Counted from the first letter of the stretch, positions 19,357-28,482 are shown. The stretch: 64,000 nt of DNA from Acetobacter farinalis (GCF_011516935.1 NZ_WOTF01000003.1:62001-126000); one strand, 5' to 3'. The notes: generated by a model from the letters alone, not told the origin. Translations and numbers: made by a program.

Positions 19357-20553
19357 ATGTTTTCGCCGCACATGTTCAGCAAGGCTGCCAGAAATTTCAT
19401 GATGACCAGACGTTCCCGGCCTTTTGCAGGGCCAACCCGCGCCCTTGCCCTTGCAACTCTCACCGCAGGCCTTGCCCTCGCCCTGCCTGCTCCCGCCGCA
19501 TGGGCCGTGCATATGCCCAAGGTGCCGGAACTCTCCGCCTCGGCCCTGACACCCTTCACTCAGTCAGACAGCCAGATCTGGGATGCGGTGGTGCCTCTGC
19601 CCGATGGCCGGATGCTGTTTGAGGCCCCGGCGTGGATTGGCAATCCCGGCCCGCAGCTTTCCATCCGCACCGCCGATGGCCGCTTTACCCCCTATCCGAA
19701 CGCGGAGTGGAACGCCGCGACGGGTGACGCCGCAAAACGGATTGTGGCCGCGGCCGGGCTGACTCTGCTGCCCGATGGCACGCTCTGGGTGCTGGACAGT
19801 GGCGTGCCAGACCGCAAGGCTCCGGCGGTTGCCCCGCCCAAGCTGATCCATATTGATACCCGCACCAATACGGTGCTCGGCACTGTCGCCATCGAGAAAA
19901 GCGCCCTGCACCCGCAGAGCATTCTCTCCGGCGTGGCCGTGCATGGAACGACGGCATACGTGGCGGATTCCGGCGTGGCCGGGGTGCTGGTGGTCGATCT
20001 GCCCTCCGCCTCCACCCGCCGCTTTCTGGACCGCCATCCCGCCCTTATCGCCACACGCCCCATCCAGATTCCGGGCGGCACGCTCAACTGGGCGGATGGC
20101 CATGCCGCAGCCATTGATTCCAGCATGATCGCCATCAGCCCCGATGGCCGCTGGATTGTGCTTCAGGCTCCGGGCAACTACCTCGCCCGAGTGGACACCA
20201 GCACGTTTTCAGACCCGGACATCACGCCTGCCGCCATGGAGGAGATTGTCACGCAGTGGTACAAAACGCCGTCCCTCGGCGGCATGACAATCGGGCCGGA
20301 TGGCACGCTCTACTGGTCCGATGTCAGCACCGGCAGCATTCTGAGCTACAGCACCGGGCGCATTCCCCGCAGGCTGATAACAGACCCACGCCTGAAATAC
20401 CCCGGAACACCGGGGCTGGACATGCACGGGCATCTGTTTGTGCCCACCCTGCAGCTTGACCACAGCGCTGCGTTCCAGAATGGCCATGCAACCGTCACAT
20501 GGCCGGTCACGGTCTATCAGCTCACACTGCCCACCACGCCGCCCCCGCCCTGA
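19357..20553 (+). CDS. Secreted major-royal-jelly/yellow-family beta-propeller protein
   Basis: A signal peptide is clear: basic MMTRRSRP, a hydrophobic core to about residue 47, then AWA and an exported domain. The mature part shows the MRJP/yellow family pattern, with SGVAVHGTTAYVADSG, IQIPGGTLNWADGHAAAI and SLGGMTIGPDGTLYWSD segments expected for a six-bladed propeller. Bacterial members have no settled role; some relatives bind small amines or act as lactonase-like enzymes. The start could be the ATG at 19357 (398 residues) or at 19399, which puts the signal peptide at the very beginning. It lies between the M32 peptidase and thrC. Confidence 0.82.
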   Translation: MFSPHMFSKAARNFMMTRRSRPFAGPTRALALATLTAGLALALPAPAAWAVHMPKVPELSASALTPFTQSDSQIWDAVVPLPDGRMLFEAPAWIGNPGPQLSIRTADGRFTPYPNAEWNAATGDAAKRIVAAAGLTLLPDGTLWVLDSGVPDRKAPAVAPPKLIHIDTRTNTVLGTVAIEKSALHPQSILSGVAVHGTTAYVADSGVAGVLVVDLPSASTRRFLDRHPALIATRPIQIPGGTLNWADGHAAAIDSSMIAISPDGRWIVLQAPGNYLARVDTSTFSDPDITPAAMEEIVTQWYKTPSLGGMTIGPDGTLYWSDVSTGSILSYSTGRIPRRLITDPRLKYPGTPGLDMHGHLFVPTLQLDHSAAFQNGHATVTWPVTVYQLTLPTTPPPP

Positions 20554-20611
20554 GCAAACGGATGCAGAAGGCTACTTCGCGCCGTCTTCCATTCAGGGTA
20601 TAAGTCTGGCC

Positions 20612-22009
20612 ATGCGCTATATCTCGACCCGGGGGAAGGCTCCCGCTCTCTCGTTCTCTGATGTCCTGCTGACAGGCCTTGCCGAAGATGGCGGCCTGTA
20701 TCTGCCGGAAACATGGCCCAGCTTCTCGCTCTCCGAGTGGCAAGACATGCGGGGTCTGCCGTATCCGGAGCTTGCCGCCCGGATCATGACGCCGTTTGTC
20801 GGAGGGGATATCGCCCCCGCAACGCTGCGCGACCTGTGCGAGAAAGCTTACGCCGGGTTTGACCACCCTGCCATTGTCCCGCTGACACAGGTGGAAGATG
20901 GTCTGTTTGTGCAGGAACTGTTCCACGGCCCCACTCTGGCCTTCAAGGACATGGCCATGCAGTTGCTCGGCCAGCTCTTCGAACATGTGCTGACCGAGCG
21001 CAACAGCCATGTCACCATCGTGGGCGCCACCTCGGGCGATACCGGCTCTGCCGCCATTGAAGCCTGCCGTGGGCGGGAGCGCCTCTCCGTTGTTATCCTG
21101 CACCCCAAGGACCGTACCTCCGAAGTGCAGCGCCGCCAGATGACCACGGTGCTGGAACCCAACGTGACCAATCTGGCCGTTGAGGGCACGTTTGATGATT
21201 GTCAGGATCTGGTCAAAGCCCTGTTTGCTGACATGCCCTTCCGCAAGGAGATGCATCTCTCGGCCGTCAATTCCATCAACTGGGCGAGAATTGCCGCACA
21301 GATCCCCTATTATGCCTATGCAGCCCTGAACTTTGGCGCACCGGAGCGGGAGGTGTCCTTTGCGGTGCCCACCGGGAATTTCGGAAATATTCTGGCCGCA
21401 TGGGCCGCGCGGAAAATGGGGCTGCCGGTGCGGCACCTGTGCGTGGGCTCCAACCGCAATGATATCCTGACCCGCTTCCTGAACGCGAATGACATGACCA
21501 TGAAGTCCGTCATGCCCAGCCTTTCGCCTTCCATGGATATTCAGGTCTCCTCCAACTTCGAACGTCTGCTGTTCGAGCTGCTCGGGCGCGATGCCGAAGC
21601 CTGCGCCCGCATCATGACCGGCTTCCGCACCACCGGGCACATGGATGTGCCGGCGGAAGCGTGGGAGGCGGCCCGCACGCTCTTTTCCGGCCTGGCGCTG
21701 GATGACGCGGAGACCGAAGCGGAAATCAAATCCCTGCATGACCGCTCCGGTTATCTGGCGGACCCGCACAGTGCCATTGGCATTGCCGCAGGCCGCCGCT
21801 TCCGGCAGGCTGGCGTGCCCATGGTGGCCATGGCCACAGCGCACCCGGCAAAGTTCCCCGATGCCATGGTGGCCGCCACCGGCATCCGCCCCGCCCTGCC
21901 CGCCCATCTGGCAGACCTCTATTCGCGCGAAGAGCGTTATCGCACCGTTTCGGCCACGGCCGGGGCTGTGAAGGATGCCGTGCGCGCCGCAGTCCTCTCC
22001 AACGCCTGA
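20612..22009 (+). CDS. thrC: Threonine synthase
   Basis: The 465-residue PLP enzyme converts O-phosphohomoserine to threonine. HGPTLAFKDMAMQ places the PLP lysine at K112, and TSGDTGSAAIEA is the phosphate-binding loop. The start at the ATG at 20612 gives the standard MRYISTRG beginning; the open frame upstream overlaps the preceding gene and is not conserved. It is followed by a terminator before the M16 peptidase gene. Confidence 0.96.
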   Translation: MRYISTRGKAPALSFSDVLLTGLAEDGGLYLPETWPSFSLSEWQDMRGLPYPELAARIMTPFVGGDIAPATLRDLCEKAYAGFDHPAIVPLTQVEDGLFVQELFHGPTLAFKDMAMQLLGQLFEHVLTERNSHVTIVGATSGDTGSAAIEACRGRERLSVVILHPKDRTSEVQRRQMTTVLEPNVTNLAVEGTFDDCQDLVKALFADMPFRKEMHLSAVNSINWARIAAQIPYYAYAALNFGAPEREVSFAVPTGNFGNILAAWAARKMGLPVRHLCVGSNRNDILTRFLNANDMTMKSVMPSLSPSMDIQVSSNFERLLFELLGRDAEACARIMTGFRTTGHMDVPAEAWEAARTLFSGLALDDAETEAEIKSLHDRSGYLADPHSAIGIAAGRRFRQAGVPMVAMATAHPAKFPDAMVAATGIRPALPAHLADLYSREERYRTVSATAGAVKDAVRAAVLSNA

Positions 22010-22031
22010 TACTCTCCGGCTTCCTTTTTTC

Positions 22032-22056
22032 AGGCCGCACATGCGGCCTTTCTTTT
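22032..22056 (+). terminator. thrC intrinsic terminator
   Basis: AGGCCGC (22032-22038) pairs with GCGGCCT (22043-22049) around ACAT, followed by TTCTTTT. Confidence 0.85.
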
Positions 22057-22066
22057 CAGGACAAGA

Positions 22067-23332
22067 ATGACCGATCCGATCCAGCTGACCCGCCTGCCCT
22101 CGGGCCTGATTGTTGTTACAGAACGTATGGAGCGCGTCGAAACCGTTTCCTTCGGTGCTTATGTTTCCACCGGCACACGGGATGAAAGGGCTGAAGAAAA
22201 CGGTGTTTCCCATTTTCTGGAGCACATGGCCTTCAAGGGAACAGAGCGCCGCTCAGCCCTTCAGATTGCCGAGGAAATTGAAAACGTGGGGGGGCATATC
22301 AATGCCTACACCGCGCGGGAGCAGACCGCCTTCTACGTCAAGCTTCTGAAGGAAAATCTGGATCTCGGGGTGGATATCATTGGTGATATCCTGACACACT
22401 CCACGTTCGACCCGGCAGAAATCGAGCGCGAGCGCGGCGTGATTCTTCAGGAAATCGGGCAGGCGAACGATACGCCCGATGATGTGGTGTTTGACCATTT
22501 TCAGGCCGCTGCCTACCCGAACCAGCCGATGGGCCGCCCCACGCTGGGCACGGAAGAGCTGATCCGCACCATGAGCCGTGACACGCTGATGCGCTACATG
22601 AGCGCGCATTACACCACGGGCAACATGGTGGTGGCCGCCGCTGGCAACCTGCATCATGAAGACGTTGTGCGGCAGGTTGAGCGGCACTTTGCGGACCTTG
22701 GCCGCACGCCGCTTATCCCCGGTACGCCCTCCGTCTACAAGGGGGGTGAGTTCCGGCAGGAGAAGGAGCTTGATCAGGCCCATGTGGTTCTGGGCTTCCC
22801 CTCCGTGGGGTATAATGACCCGGATTACTACGCGACGCTCATGCTCTCCCTCCTGCTGGGCGGAGGGATGTCCTCCCGCCTGTTCCAGGAAATCCGGGAA
22901 AAACGGGGGCTGGTCTATTCCGTCTATTCTTTCAATGCCCCGTTCCTTGATGGCGGTGTGTTTGGCATTTACGCTGGCACCGGTGAAAAGGAATGCGCGG
23001 AGCTGATACCCGTCACGCTGGAAGAGCTGAAAAAAGCTCAGAAGAGCATTGGGGAAGAAGAGCTGGCCCGCGCCCGTGCGCAGTTGAAGGCCTCTCTCCT
23101 GATGTCTCTGGAAAGCACGGGCAGCCGGTGTGAGCAGATTGCCCGCCAGCTCCAGCTTTTTGGCCGCCTGATCCCTGTTGAGGAAACGGTGGCCCGCGTG
23201 GAGGCCATTACCACGGAAGATATCCGCCGTGTGGCCGCCCGCATTTTCACCCAGCGCCCCACTCTGGCGGCACTCGGGCCTGTCAGACACGTCCTCTCTC
23301 TGGACACTATTACGGAGACACTTGCGGCATGA
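22067..23332 (+). CDS. M16 family zinc peptidase (mitochondrial-processing-peptidase-like)
   Basis: The 421-residue protein carries the inverted zinc motif HFLEH at 49-53 and the distal glutamate in FDPAEIERERGVILQEI. This is the single-chain M16B type related to the mitochondrial processing peptidase beta subunit, which in bacteria degrades or processes peptides. The ATG at 22067 lies 17 bases after the thrC terminator with AGGACAAG upstream. Its stop overlaps the pmbA-like start by four bases (ATGA), so the two are translationally coupled. Confidence 0.94.
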   Translation: MTDPIQLTRLPSGLIVVTERMERVETVSFGAYVSTGTRDERAEENGVSHFLEHMAFKGTERRSALQIAEEIENVGGHINAYTAREQTAFYVKLLKENLDLGVDIIGDILTHSTFDPAEIERERGVILQEIGQANDTPDDVVFDHFQAAAYPNQPMGRPTLGTEELIRTMSRDTLMRYMSAHYTTGNMVVAAAGNLHHEDVVRQVERHFADLGRTPLIPGTPSVYKGGEFRQEKELDQAHVVLGFPSVGYNDPDYYATLMLSLLLGGGMSSRLFQEIREKRGLVYSVYSFNAPFLDGGVFGIYAGTGEKECAELIPVTLEELKKAQKSIGEEELARARAQLKASLLMSLESTGSRCEQIARQLQLFGRLIPVEETVARVEAITTEDIRRVAARIFTQRPTLAALGPVRHVLSLDTITETLAA

Positions 23333-24669
23333 GTGAACAGACCCTCGAAAAGATCTCTGATCTTGTCAGCCGTGCGCGCAAGGCCGGAGCCGATGCCGCT
23401 GATGCCGTTTTCATCTCCGGCACCGCACTCGGCGCGGGGGTTCGTAACGGTGTGACGGAAGAGCTGGAACGCTCTGAAACCACAGATCTCGGCCTGAGGG
23501 TTTTTACAGGCCAGAAAACCGCCATTGTTTCCACCACCACGCTGGACCCGGCTCGGTTTGACGGCCTGATTACGCAAGCCCTGGCCATGGCCCGCATGCT
23601 GCCGGATGACCAGTATACCGGCCTCTCCCCACAAGCACTCACCGGCACGTTCACCCAGAACACGCTGGACCTGACAGACACGGCTGAACCGGATGCCAAC
23701 GCCCTTCTGGCCCGCGCCCGCGCGGGGGAGGAAGCGGCTCTGGCGGTTGCTGGCGTGACCAACAGCGCAGGCAGCAGTGCCTCCTTCGGGCGCACGGATG
23801 TCATGCTTGTCACCTCTGAAGGGTTTGCCGGGCGCTATGCCCGCACCCGCCATTCCACCTCTGTCTGCGTTCTGGCGGGCAAGGAAAGTGGCATGCAGCG
23901 GGATTATGACCATCACAGCACCGTCTATCTGGCTGATCTGGATGATGCGGCCACACTGGGCCGCAATGCAGGGCACAATGCCGTAGCCCGCCTCAACCCC
24001 ATCCGCCCGCGCACCGGCAAATATCCGGTTGTGTTCCACCCGCGTATTGCCAGCAGCTTTCTGGGGCATCTGGTGGGGGCCATCAGCGGCTCCGCCATTG
24101 CGCGGGGCACGTCCTTCCTGAAGGACAAAATGGGGCAGCAGATTTTTGCGGCGGACATCACCATCACGGATGACCCAACCCGCCCGCGGGGCCTGCGCTC
24201 CCGCCCGTTCGATGGTGAGGCCGTGCAGGGCAAGCCCCTCACCCTTGTTGAAAATGGCGTTCTTCAGAACTGGCTTCTGGACACCCGGAGCGCGCGCCAT
24301 CTGGGCCTGACAGGCAATGGCCGCGCCGCGCGCGGGGCATCCGGCCAGCCCGCCCCTGCCCCGAGCAACCTTGCCTTCCAGCCCGGCAGTGTCACGCCGG
24401 AGGCCTTGATGGCCGACATCAAGGAAGGAATTTTTGTCACGGAAATGATGGGCTCCTCCCTCAATGGCCTGACCGGGGATTACAGCCGGGGGGCTTCCGG
24501 CTTCATGATCCGCAATGGCCAGATTGCGGAGGCGGCCGAAGAGTTCACTCTGGCGGGTAATCTGCTGGAAATTTTCGCCTCCATGATTTTAGCGGACGAT
24601 TTGCAGTTCCGTTTTGGCACTGATGCCCCCACATTAAGAGTGGATGCCCTGAGCCTTGCCGGGGCCTAA
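23329..24669 (+). CDS. pmbA: TldD/PmbA family protein (TldE/PmbA subunit)
   Basis: The 446-residue protein matches PmbA/TldE: an amino-terminal helical region with GAGVRNG and ERSETTDLGLRVF, a central GREYDHHST-like segment (MQRDYDHHST), and a carboxy-terminal GSSLNGLTGDYSRGASGF motif. With TldD it forms a metalloprotease that acts on modified peptides or toxins; TldD itself is not in the window. Coupled to the upstream M16 peptidase by ATGA overlap, which hints at a peptide-processing pair. Confidence 0.92.
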   Translation: MSEQTLEKISDLVSRARKAGADAADAVFISGTALGAGVRNGVTEELERSETTDLGLRVFTGQKTAIVSTTTLDPARFDGLITQALAMARMLPDDQYTGLSPQALTGTFTQNTLDLTDTAEPDANALLARARAGEEAALAVAGVTNSAGSSASFGRTDVMLVTSEGFAGRYARTRHSTSVCVLAGKESGMQRDYDHHSTVYLADLDDAATLGRNAGHNAVARLNPIRPRTGKYPVVFHPRIASSFLGHLVGAISGSAIARGTSFLKDKMGQQIFAADITITDDPTRPRGLRSRPFDGEAVQGKPLTLVENGVLQNWLLDTRSARHLGLTGNGRAARGASGQPAPAPSNLAFQPGSVTPEALMADIKEGIFVTEMMGSSLNGLTGDYSRGASGFMIRNGQIAEAAEEFTLAGNLLEIFASMILADDLQFRFGTDAPTLRVDALSLAGA

Positions 24670-24693
24670 CATTGTGCGGAGAGACCAGACACC

Positions 24694-25686
24694 GTGAAAA
24701 CGCGTTTCCTTACGCCAGCCTTAACCGCTCTTCTGACTGTCAGCCTGCTTGGTGGGCCGCTGGCCCCTCAGGCTGATGCCAGACCGGGCCAGGGTGGCTC
24801 TATGGGTAGCCGTGGCAGCCGGACATGGAGCGCCCCCCCCACAACCAGCACCTCGCCCTTCGGCGCGGCCCCCATGGACCGTTCCATCACGCCGCGCACG
24901 GCTCCGGGCTATAACGGCTATGCCGCCCAGACCCCTTACGGCACCCCCCTCAATCGGGGCATGGGCATGGGCATGGGCACAGCCTCCCGCCACCCGTTTC
25001 TGACAGGGCTTGCTGGAGGCATACTGGGCGCTGGCCTGTTCGGCATGCTGAGCGGGCATGGCTTTATGGGCGGTGTGCATGGTCTGTTCAGCTTTATCGG
25101 ACTGCTGATCCAGATCGGGCTGATTGCGATGGTCGTGATGTGGCTGATCCGGCGTTTTTCAGGCCAGAGCCCCTCACGCAGCGGCGGGTCCGGCTTCAGC
25201 CTGAACCCGGCAGCTTCCGGCCCGGCTCCCGGCGGTTCGCCCGTCGGCCTGCCCGGCGCTGGCAGTTCCGGCGCACTGACCATTACCAGTGCTGATTATC
25301 AGGCCTTCCAGCAGACCCTGCTGGATATTCAGACGGCGTGGAACCAGCAGAACATTCCGGCTCTCCAGCAGATGGCCACGCCGGAAATGGTCTCCTATTT
25401 CAACCAGCAGCTTGCCACTCTGGCCAGCCAGGGTGCCCGCAATGTGGTGTCTGATGTCCACTTCATTCAGGGGGATCTGGCGGAGGCCTGGCAGGAAGCG
25501 GGGATGGATTACGCGACTGTGGCCATGCGCTACAGCCTGATTGATCTGACAACCAATGCCACCGGGCAGGTTATTGATGGCAGCTCCACAGAGCCTGTCA
25601 CCATCACAGAACTCTGGACCTTCACCCGCCCTTCACGCGGGGGCCGCTGGCTTCTCTCCGCCATCCAGCAGGGCCGCAACAGCTAA
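24694..25686 (+). CDS. Membrane-anchored Tim44-like domain protein
   Basis: The protein begins at GTG 24694 (330 residues) with a signal or signal-anchor sequence (residues 1-28). A Gly/Met/Pro/Ser-rich linker follows, then hydrophobic segments near 104-155. The carboxy-terminal domain (about 200-328) has the Tim44-like pattern ADYQAFQQTLLDIQTAWNQ and the ITELWTFTRP ending. Bacterial Tim44-like proteins are membrane-bound and of uncertain role, perhaps chaperone-like or transport-related. A strong terminator follows. Confidence 0.85.
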   Translation: MKTRFLTPALTALLTVSLLGGPLAPQADARPGQGGSMGSRGSRTWSAPPTTSTSPFGAAPMDRSITPRTAPGYNGYAAQTPYGTPLNRGMGMGMGTASRHPFLTGLAGGILGAGLFGMLSGHGFMGGVHGLFSFIGLLIQIGLIAMVVMWLIRRFSGQSPSRSGGSGFSLNPAASGPAPGGSPVGLPGAGSSGALTITSADYQAFQQTLLDIQTAWNQQNIPALQQMATPEMVSYFNQQLATLASQGARNVVSDVHFIQGDLAEAWQEAGMDYATVAMRYSLIDLTTNATGQVIDGSSTEPVTITELWTFTRPSRGGRWLLSAIQQGRNS

Positions 25687-25704
25687 CCCTGCTGCTACTG
25701 CTTC

Positions 25705-25743
25705 GGTCTGCATGCATGTCTCACACGCATGCAGACCTTTTTT
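25705..25743 (+). terminator. Intrinsic terminator after the Tim44-like gene
   Basis: GGTCTGCATGC (25705-25715) pairs with GCATGCAGACC (25727-25737), followed by six T bases. Confidence 0.92.
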
Positions 25744-25776
25744 CACCAAAACAGTTTCAGCACCGGGATTTTGATC

Positions 25777-25974
25777 ATGCTTTTTCTGGAAGTCGCCGCT
25801 GCAGGACTAGCCGTGTCCGCCACAGCTTTTGGTATTTTCCTGCACTTCTGGAACAAGCGTAAACTGGCTGACCTTGAGGCAGAAATTCTGAAGCTTCAGG
25901 AAAAAGGGATTCACATCGGGATGGACACCCTGCTGCAGACAGTCAGCGCCAAGCCGGAACCGGAGAAAGTCTGA
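25777..25974 (+). CDS. Small single-pass membrane protein with a coiled-coil-like tail
   Basis: I place the start at the ATG at 25777 because upstream in-frame codons fall in the preceding terminator; this gives 65 residues. One hydrophobic helix (about 4-26) is followed by KRKLADLEAEILKLQEKG, a heptad-like amphipathic stretch, and a polar tail. No family is recognised. It may be a regulatory or stabilising subunit of a membrane complex, but there is no direct evidence for a partner. Confidence 0.6.
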   Translation: MLFLEVAAAGLAVSATAFGIFLHFWNKRKLADLEAEILKLQEKGIHIGMDTLLQTVSAKPEPEKV

Positions 25975-26032
25975 CCGACCCTGCCTCTTTCTTTCCCGAG
26001 GCTCTCTCCTGCCGACACATCCCCGCGCTAAC

Positions 26033-26084
<52 letters not shown>

Positions 26085-26123
26085 TGGGGCAACATCATTC
26101 GGGCAGCATAGTCCAGCCGCTTT

Positions 26124-26261
26124 CTAAAAATGCGTGAATGTCAGCCCGTACATGACGCCGGCAATCATCAGCATGAACACCAGCATGGCGCGCAGGCGCT
26201 CTTTCTGGCGGCGCTGCTTCTCCGCAATTTCCTGCGGACTGAGCACAGTCTGGTTTTCCAT
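26124..26261 (-). CDS. 45-residue single-pass membrane protein downstream of ctaB (CoxF-like position)
   Basis: A 45-codon gene starts at the ATG at 26261, which shares its A with the ctaB stop (TGATG), so it should be translationally coupled. The protein is a charged Gln/Glu/Arg/Lys-rich beginning (LSPQEIAEKQRRQKERLR) followed by one hydrophobic helix (residues about 23-40). In other Alphaproteobacteria a similarly small membrane protein lies between ctaB and ctaG in cytochrome oxidase operons. Here ctaG does not follow. Function is inferred only from position and shape. Confidence 0.75.
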   Translation of the reverse strand: MENQTVLSPQEIAEKQRRQKERLRAMLVFMLMIAGVMYGLTFTHF

Positions 26262-27220
26262 CAGCCCCTCCACACCATCACCATATGGTCGGCCAGCATC
26301 CCGCAGAACAACAGGAACAGATAGGCCAGAGAAAAGCGGAAGGAGAGCCGTGCGGCTTTATCACCCGCAAGGCTGATCCCGCTTTCATCCTGCGGCTCAC
26401 GCAGCACCCGCACCGCGCAGGCCACAAACCCGAGCCCCAGCACTACAGCACACCCCGTATAGAGCCAGCCGCACAGATGCAGGACAGACGGCACGAGTGA
26501 AACCGCCAACAGCACAAGCGTGTAAACAAAGATATTCCAGCGCGTATGCCGTGCGCCTTTCACAACAGGCAGCATCGGAATACCGGCCCGGCCATAATCC
26601 TTGCAGGCATACAGGGCGAGCGACCAGAAATGCGGTGGCGTCCAGAAAAAGACGATGCCGAACATCACCACGGGCAGAACAGCCATATGGCCTGTGGCCG
26701 CTGCCCAGCCGATCATGGGAGGGAACGCCCCCGCTGCCCCGCCAATCACAATGTTCTGCGGCGTGGAGCGCTTGAGCCACATGGTGTAGATCACGGAGTA
26801 GAAGAAAATGGAAAATGCCAGAATGCCAGCTGCCAGAGTGTTGGTGGCCATCCACATCAGGCAGACAGACAGACCGGAAAGCCCTACGCCATAAGCCAGT
26901 GCTTCCTGCGGGGGGATACGCCCCCCCGGAATGGGCCGGGTGATGGTCCGCTGCATGACGGCATCAATATCGCGGTCATACCACATATTGATCGCGCCGG
27001 CGGCGCCGGATGCCAGACAGATGCACAGAATGGACACCGCCGCCACAAACAGGTTCAGATGCCCAGGCGCCATGATCATCCCGGCGGCACCGGTAAAGAC
27101 CACCAGAGAGATCACGCGCGGCTTGAGAAGCTGAACCCAGTCCTTTGCTGTGGTGCCAACCCGCTCTGTTTTGAAGCGGACACGGCCTTCTGTGGGAAGA
27201 CCTGCAACACTCTCACTCAT
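26261..27220 (-). CDS. ctaB: Protoheme IX farnesyltransferase (heme O synthase)
   Basis: The 319-residue multi-pass UbiA-family enzyme attaches farnesyl to heme b to give heme O, needed by heme-copper oxidases. The Asp-rich prenyl-diphosphate site NMWYDRDIDAVMQRT lies near 78-92, and the LLKPRVISLVVFTG start of the domain lies near 31-44. Its start overlaps the upstream subunit-I-like gene by four bases. In acetic acid bacteria the known customer would be the ubiquinol oxidase; no other oxidase gene is in this window. Confidence 0.95.
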   Translation of the reverse strand: MSESVAGLPTEGRVRFKTERVGTTAKDWVQLLKPRVISLVVFTGAAGMIMAPGHLNLFVAAVSILCICLASGAAGAINMWYDRDIDAVMQRTITRPIPGGRIPPQEALAYGVGLSGLSVCLMWMATNTLAAGILAFSIFFYSVIYTMWLKRSTPQNIVIGGAAGAFPPMIGWAAATGHMAVLPVVMFGIVFFWTPPHFWSLALYACKDYGRAGIPMLPVVKGARHTRWNIFVYTLVLLAVSLVPSVLHLCGWLYTGCAVVLGLGFVACAVRVLREPQDESGISLAGDKAARLSFRFSLAYLFLLFCGMLADHMVMVWRG

Positions 27221-28482
27221 GACTGCACCGTGCCTTCAACCGCACGCGCGGAAACCGGGGCCGCCTGTTCAGGCTGTGCGCCACCGTCCGGCATCTGGCG
27301 GTTCTGCGTGAAGCTCATCACCATTGTGACGACAAAACACAGGAGAGACGCACCAAGCAGACCGCCGCTCCAGATTTGCCCGACACTGGAAAGAGGAAGA
27401 AAAGACAGGCCTGTTGCCGCAGCCATCAGCCCAAACTGCAAGAGAGCCAGCGGGCGAGGGTACCAGTATCCGCCATTTTCCCCGCGCCACAGATAAAGGC
27501 CGCAGAACGCAGCGTAAACCGCTCCCATTTGCAAGGCGGAGTGAAGCCCCTCTCCCCGCAGGAGTTGTGCAACCCACCCCGTGGAGACAACGGCCAGAAA
27601 CCCGAGCCCCCAGAGCACGGGAATGCGCAGGGAAAGGCGGCTGCGCCATGTGCCTGCCATCCACAGACCTGCCAGAAGAACGGACGCCAGCGTGGAGGTA
27701 AACAGCACAGTGCTTTCACTATGCAACACACTGCCAGCCTGCTGTGCCGTTGCGGCCAGCCCATATGCAAAAACACCCCGCACCCACACAATAGAGGAGG
27801 CGGCGGCTGTCACGCTCATGATTGCGATCACGGGCTTTTCTGAAAAACGGCCACCCCGCGCCCCGGTCTCAAACACCAGACCAAACCCTGCCAGCAAGGT
27901 TACGAGCGTGACGGGTTCCGCAAATCCATCCAGCAGAGGCAGCACATCGGTCTGCGCACCAGACAGAAGCTGATGCGTCATAAACGCGGCCAGCACCGGC
28001 ACGGCCAGAAGCAGAACGGCGGATGCCAGCATTTCCCCCCACACGAAGGGAGAAAACGGCCGTTTTTCTTCCGTATCAGCCCGGCTGTCAAAAAGGGTTG
28101 CGAGCACCACCATAACAGACAGAAGGATGCCCACACACCAGAGCAGAACCGCCGGAGCCTGCGCACCTGTGGTGATCACCATCAAAAGGGACACCGCAAC
28201 AAGGCCAAGACCACCGTAATTCAGCGCGGGCAGCGCCATTCCGGCACGCCCCAGAGCGCGAGGCAGCCAGAGCGTGCTGAACCCGCAGACCAATGCGGGA
28301 ATAACCACAAACAGAAGCATCAGGGGGGCATGAATTTGTTCAAGAAGAGGCCAGAGCCCCCTGTCCGGCAGGAGACCAGCCTGACGCAGCACGGAGGCTC
28401 CTCCGCCAAGCAGACCAGCTACAGCGGCAACAAGCAGATATCCTGCACCCACACCTGCGCCCGATGCTGCCTGCCTGTTCAT
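27217..28482 (-). CDS. Cytochrome oxidase subunit I-like membrane protein lacking binuclear-centre ligands
   Basis: The 421-residue, multi-helix protein aligns by eye with CtaD (subunit I). FVVIPALVCGF (58-68) matches the helix II stretch FVVIPALFGGF, PVLAAFMT matches helix V, and LAGFGL matches LPGFGI. The two low-spin heme histidines are kept (H51; H314 before MGAVY). The CuB histidines are not: the GHPEVY site reads AEPVTL (E189), and WAHHM reads WVRGV (R235, G236). The high-spin heme histidine is G312, and the K-channel lysine is lost. It is too short for full subunit I and cannot form the oxygen site. It begins a three-gene overlapped unit with ctaB and a tiny membrane gene. Confidence 0.8.
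   Translation of the reverse strand: MNRQAASGAGVGAGYLLVAAVAGLLGGGASVLRQAGLLPDRGLWPLLEQIHAPLMLLFVVIPALVCGFSTLWLPRALGRAGMALPALNYGGLGLVAVSLLMVITTGAQAPAVLLWCVGILLSVMVVLATLFDSRADTEEKRPFSPFVWGEMLASAVLLLAVPVLAAFMTHQLLSGAQTDVLPLLDGFAEPVTLVTLLAGFGLVFETGARGGRFSEKPVIAIMSVTAAASSIVWVRGVFAYGLAATAQQAGSVLHSESTVLFTSTLASVLLAGLWMAGTWRSRLSLRIPVLWGLGFLAVVSTGWVAQLLRGEGLHSALQMGAVYAAFCGLYLWRGENGGYWYPRPLALLQFGLMAAATGLSFLPLSSVGQIWSGGLLGASLLCFVVTMVMSFTQNRQMPDGGAQPEQAAPVSARAVEGTVQS

Noticed and set aside
20438-20611. Amino-terminal extension of thrC
   Set aside because: It overlaps the previous gene in another frame; MRYISTRG at 20612 is the standard start.
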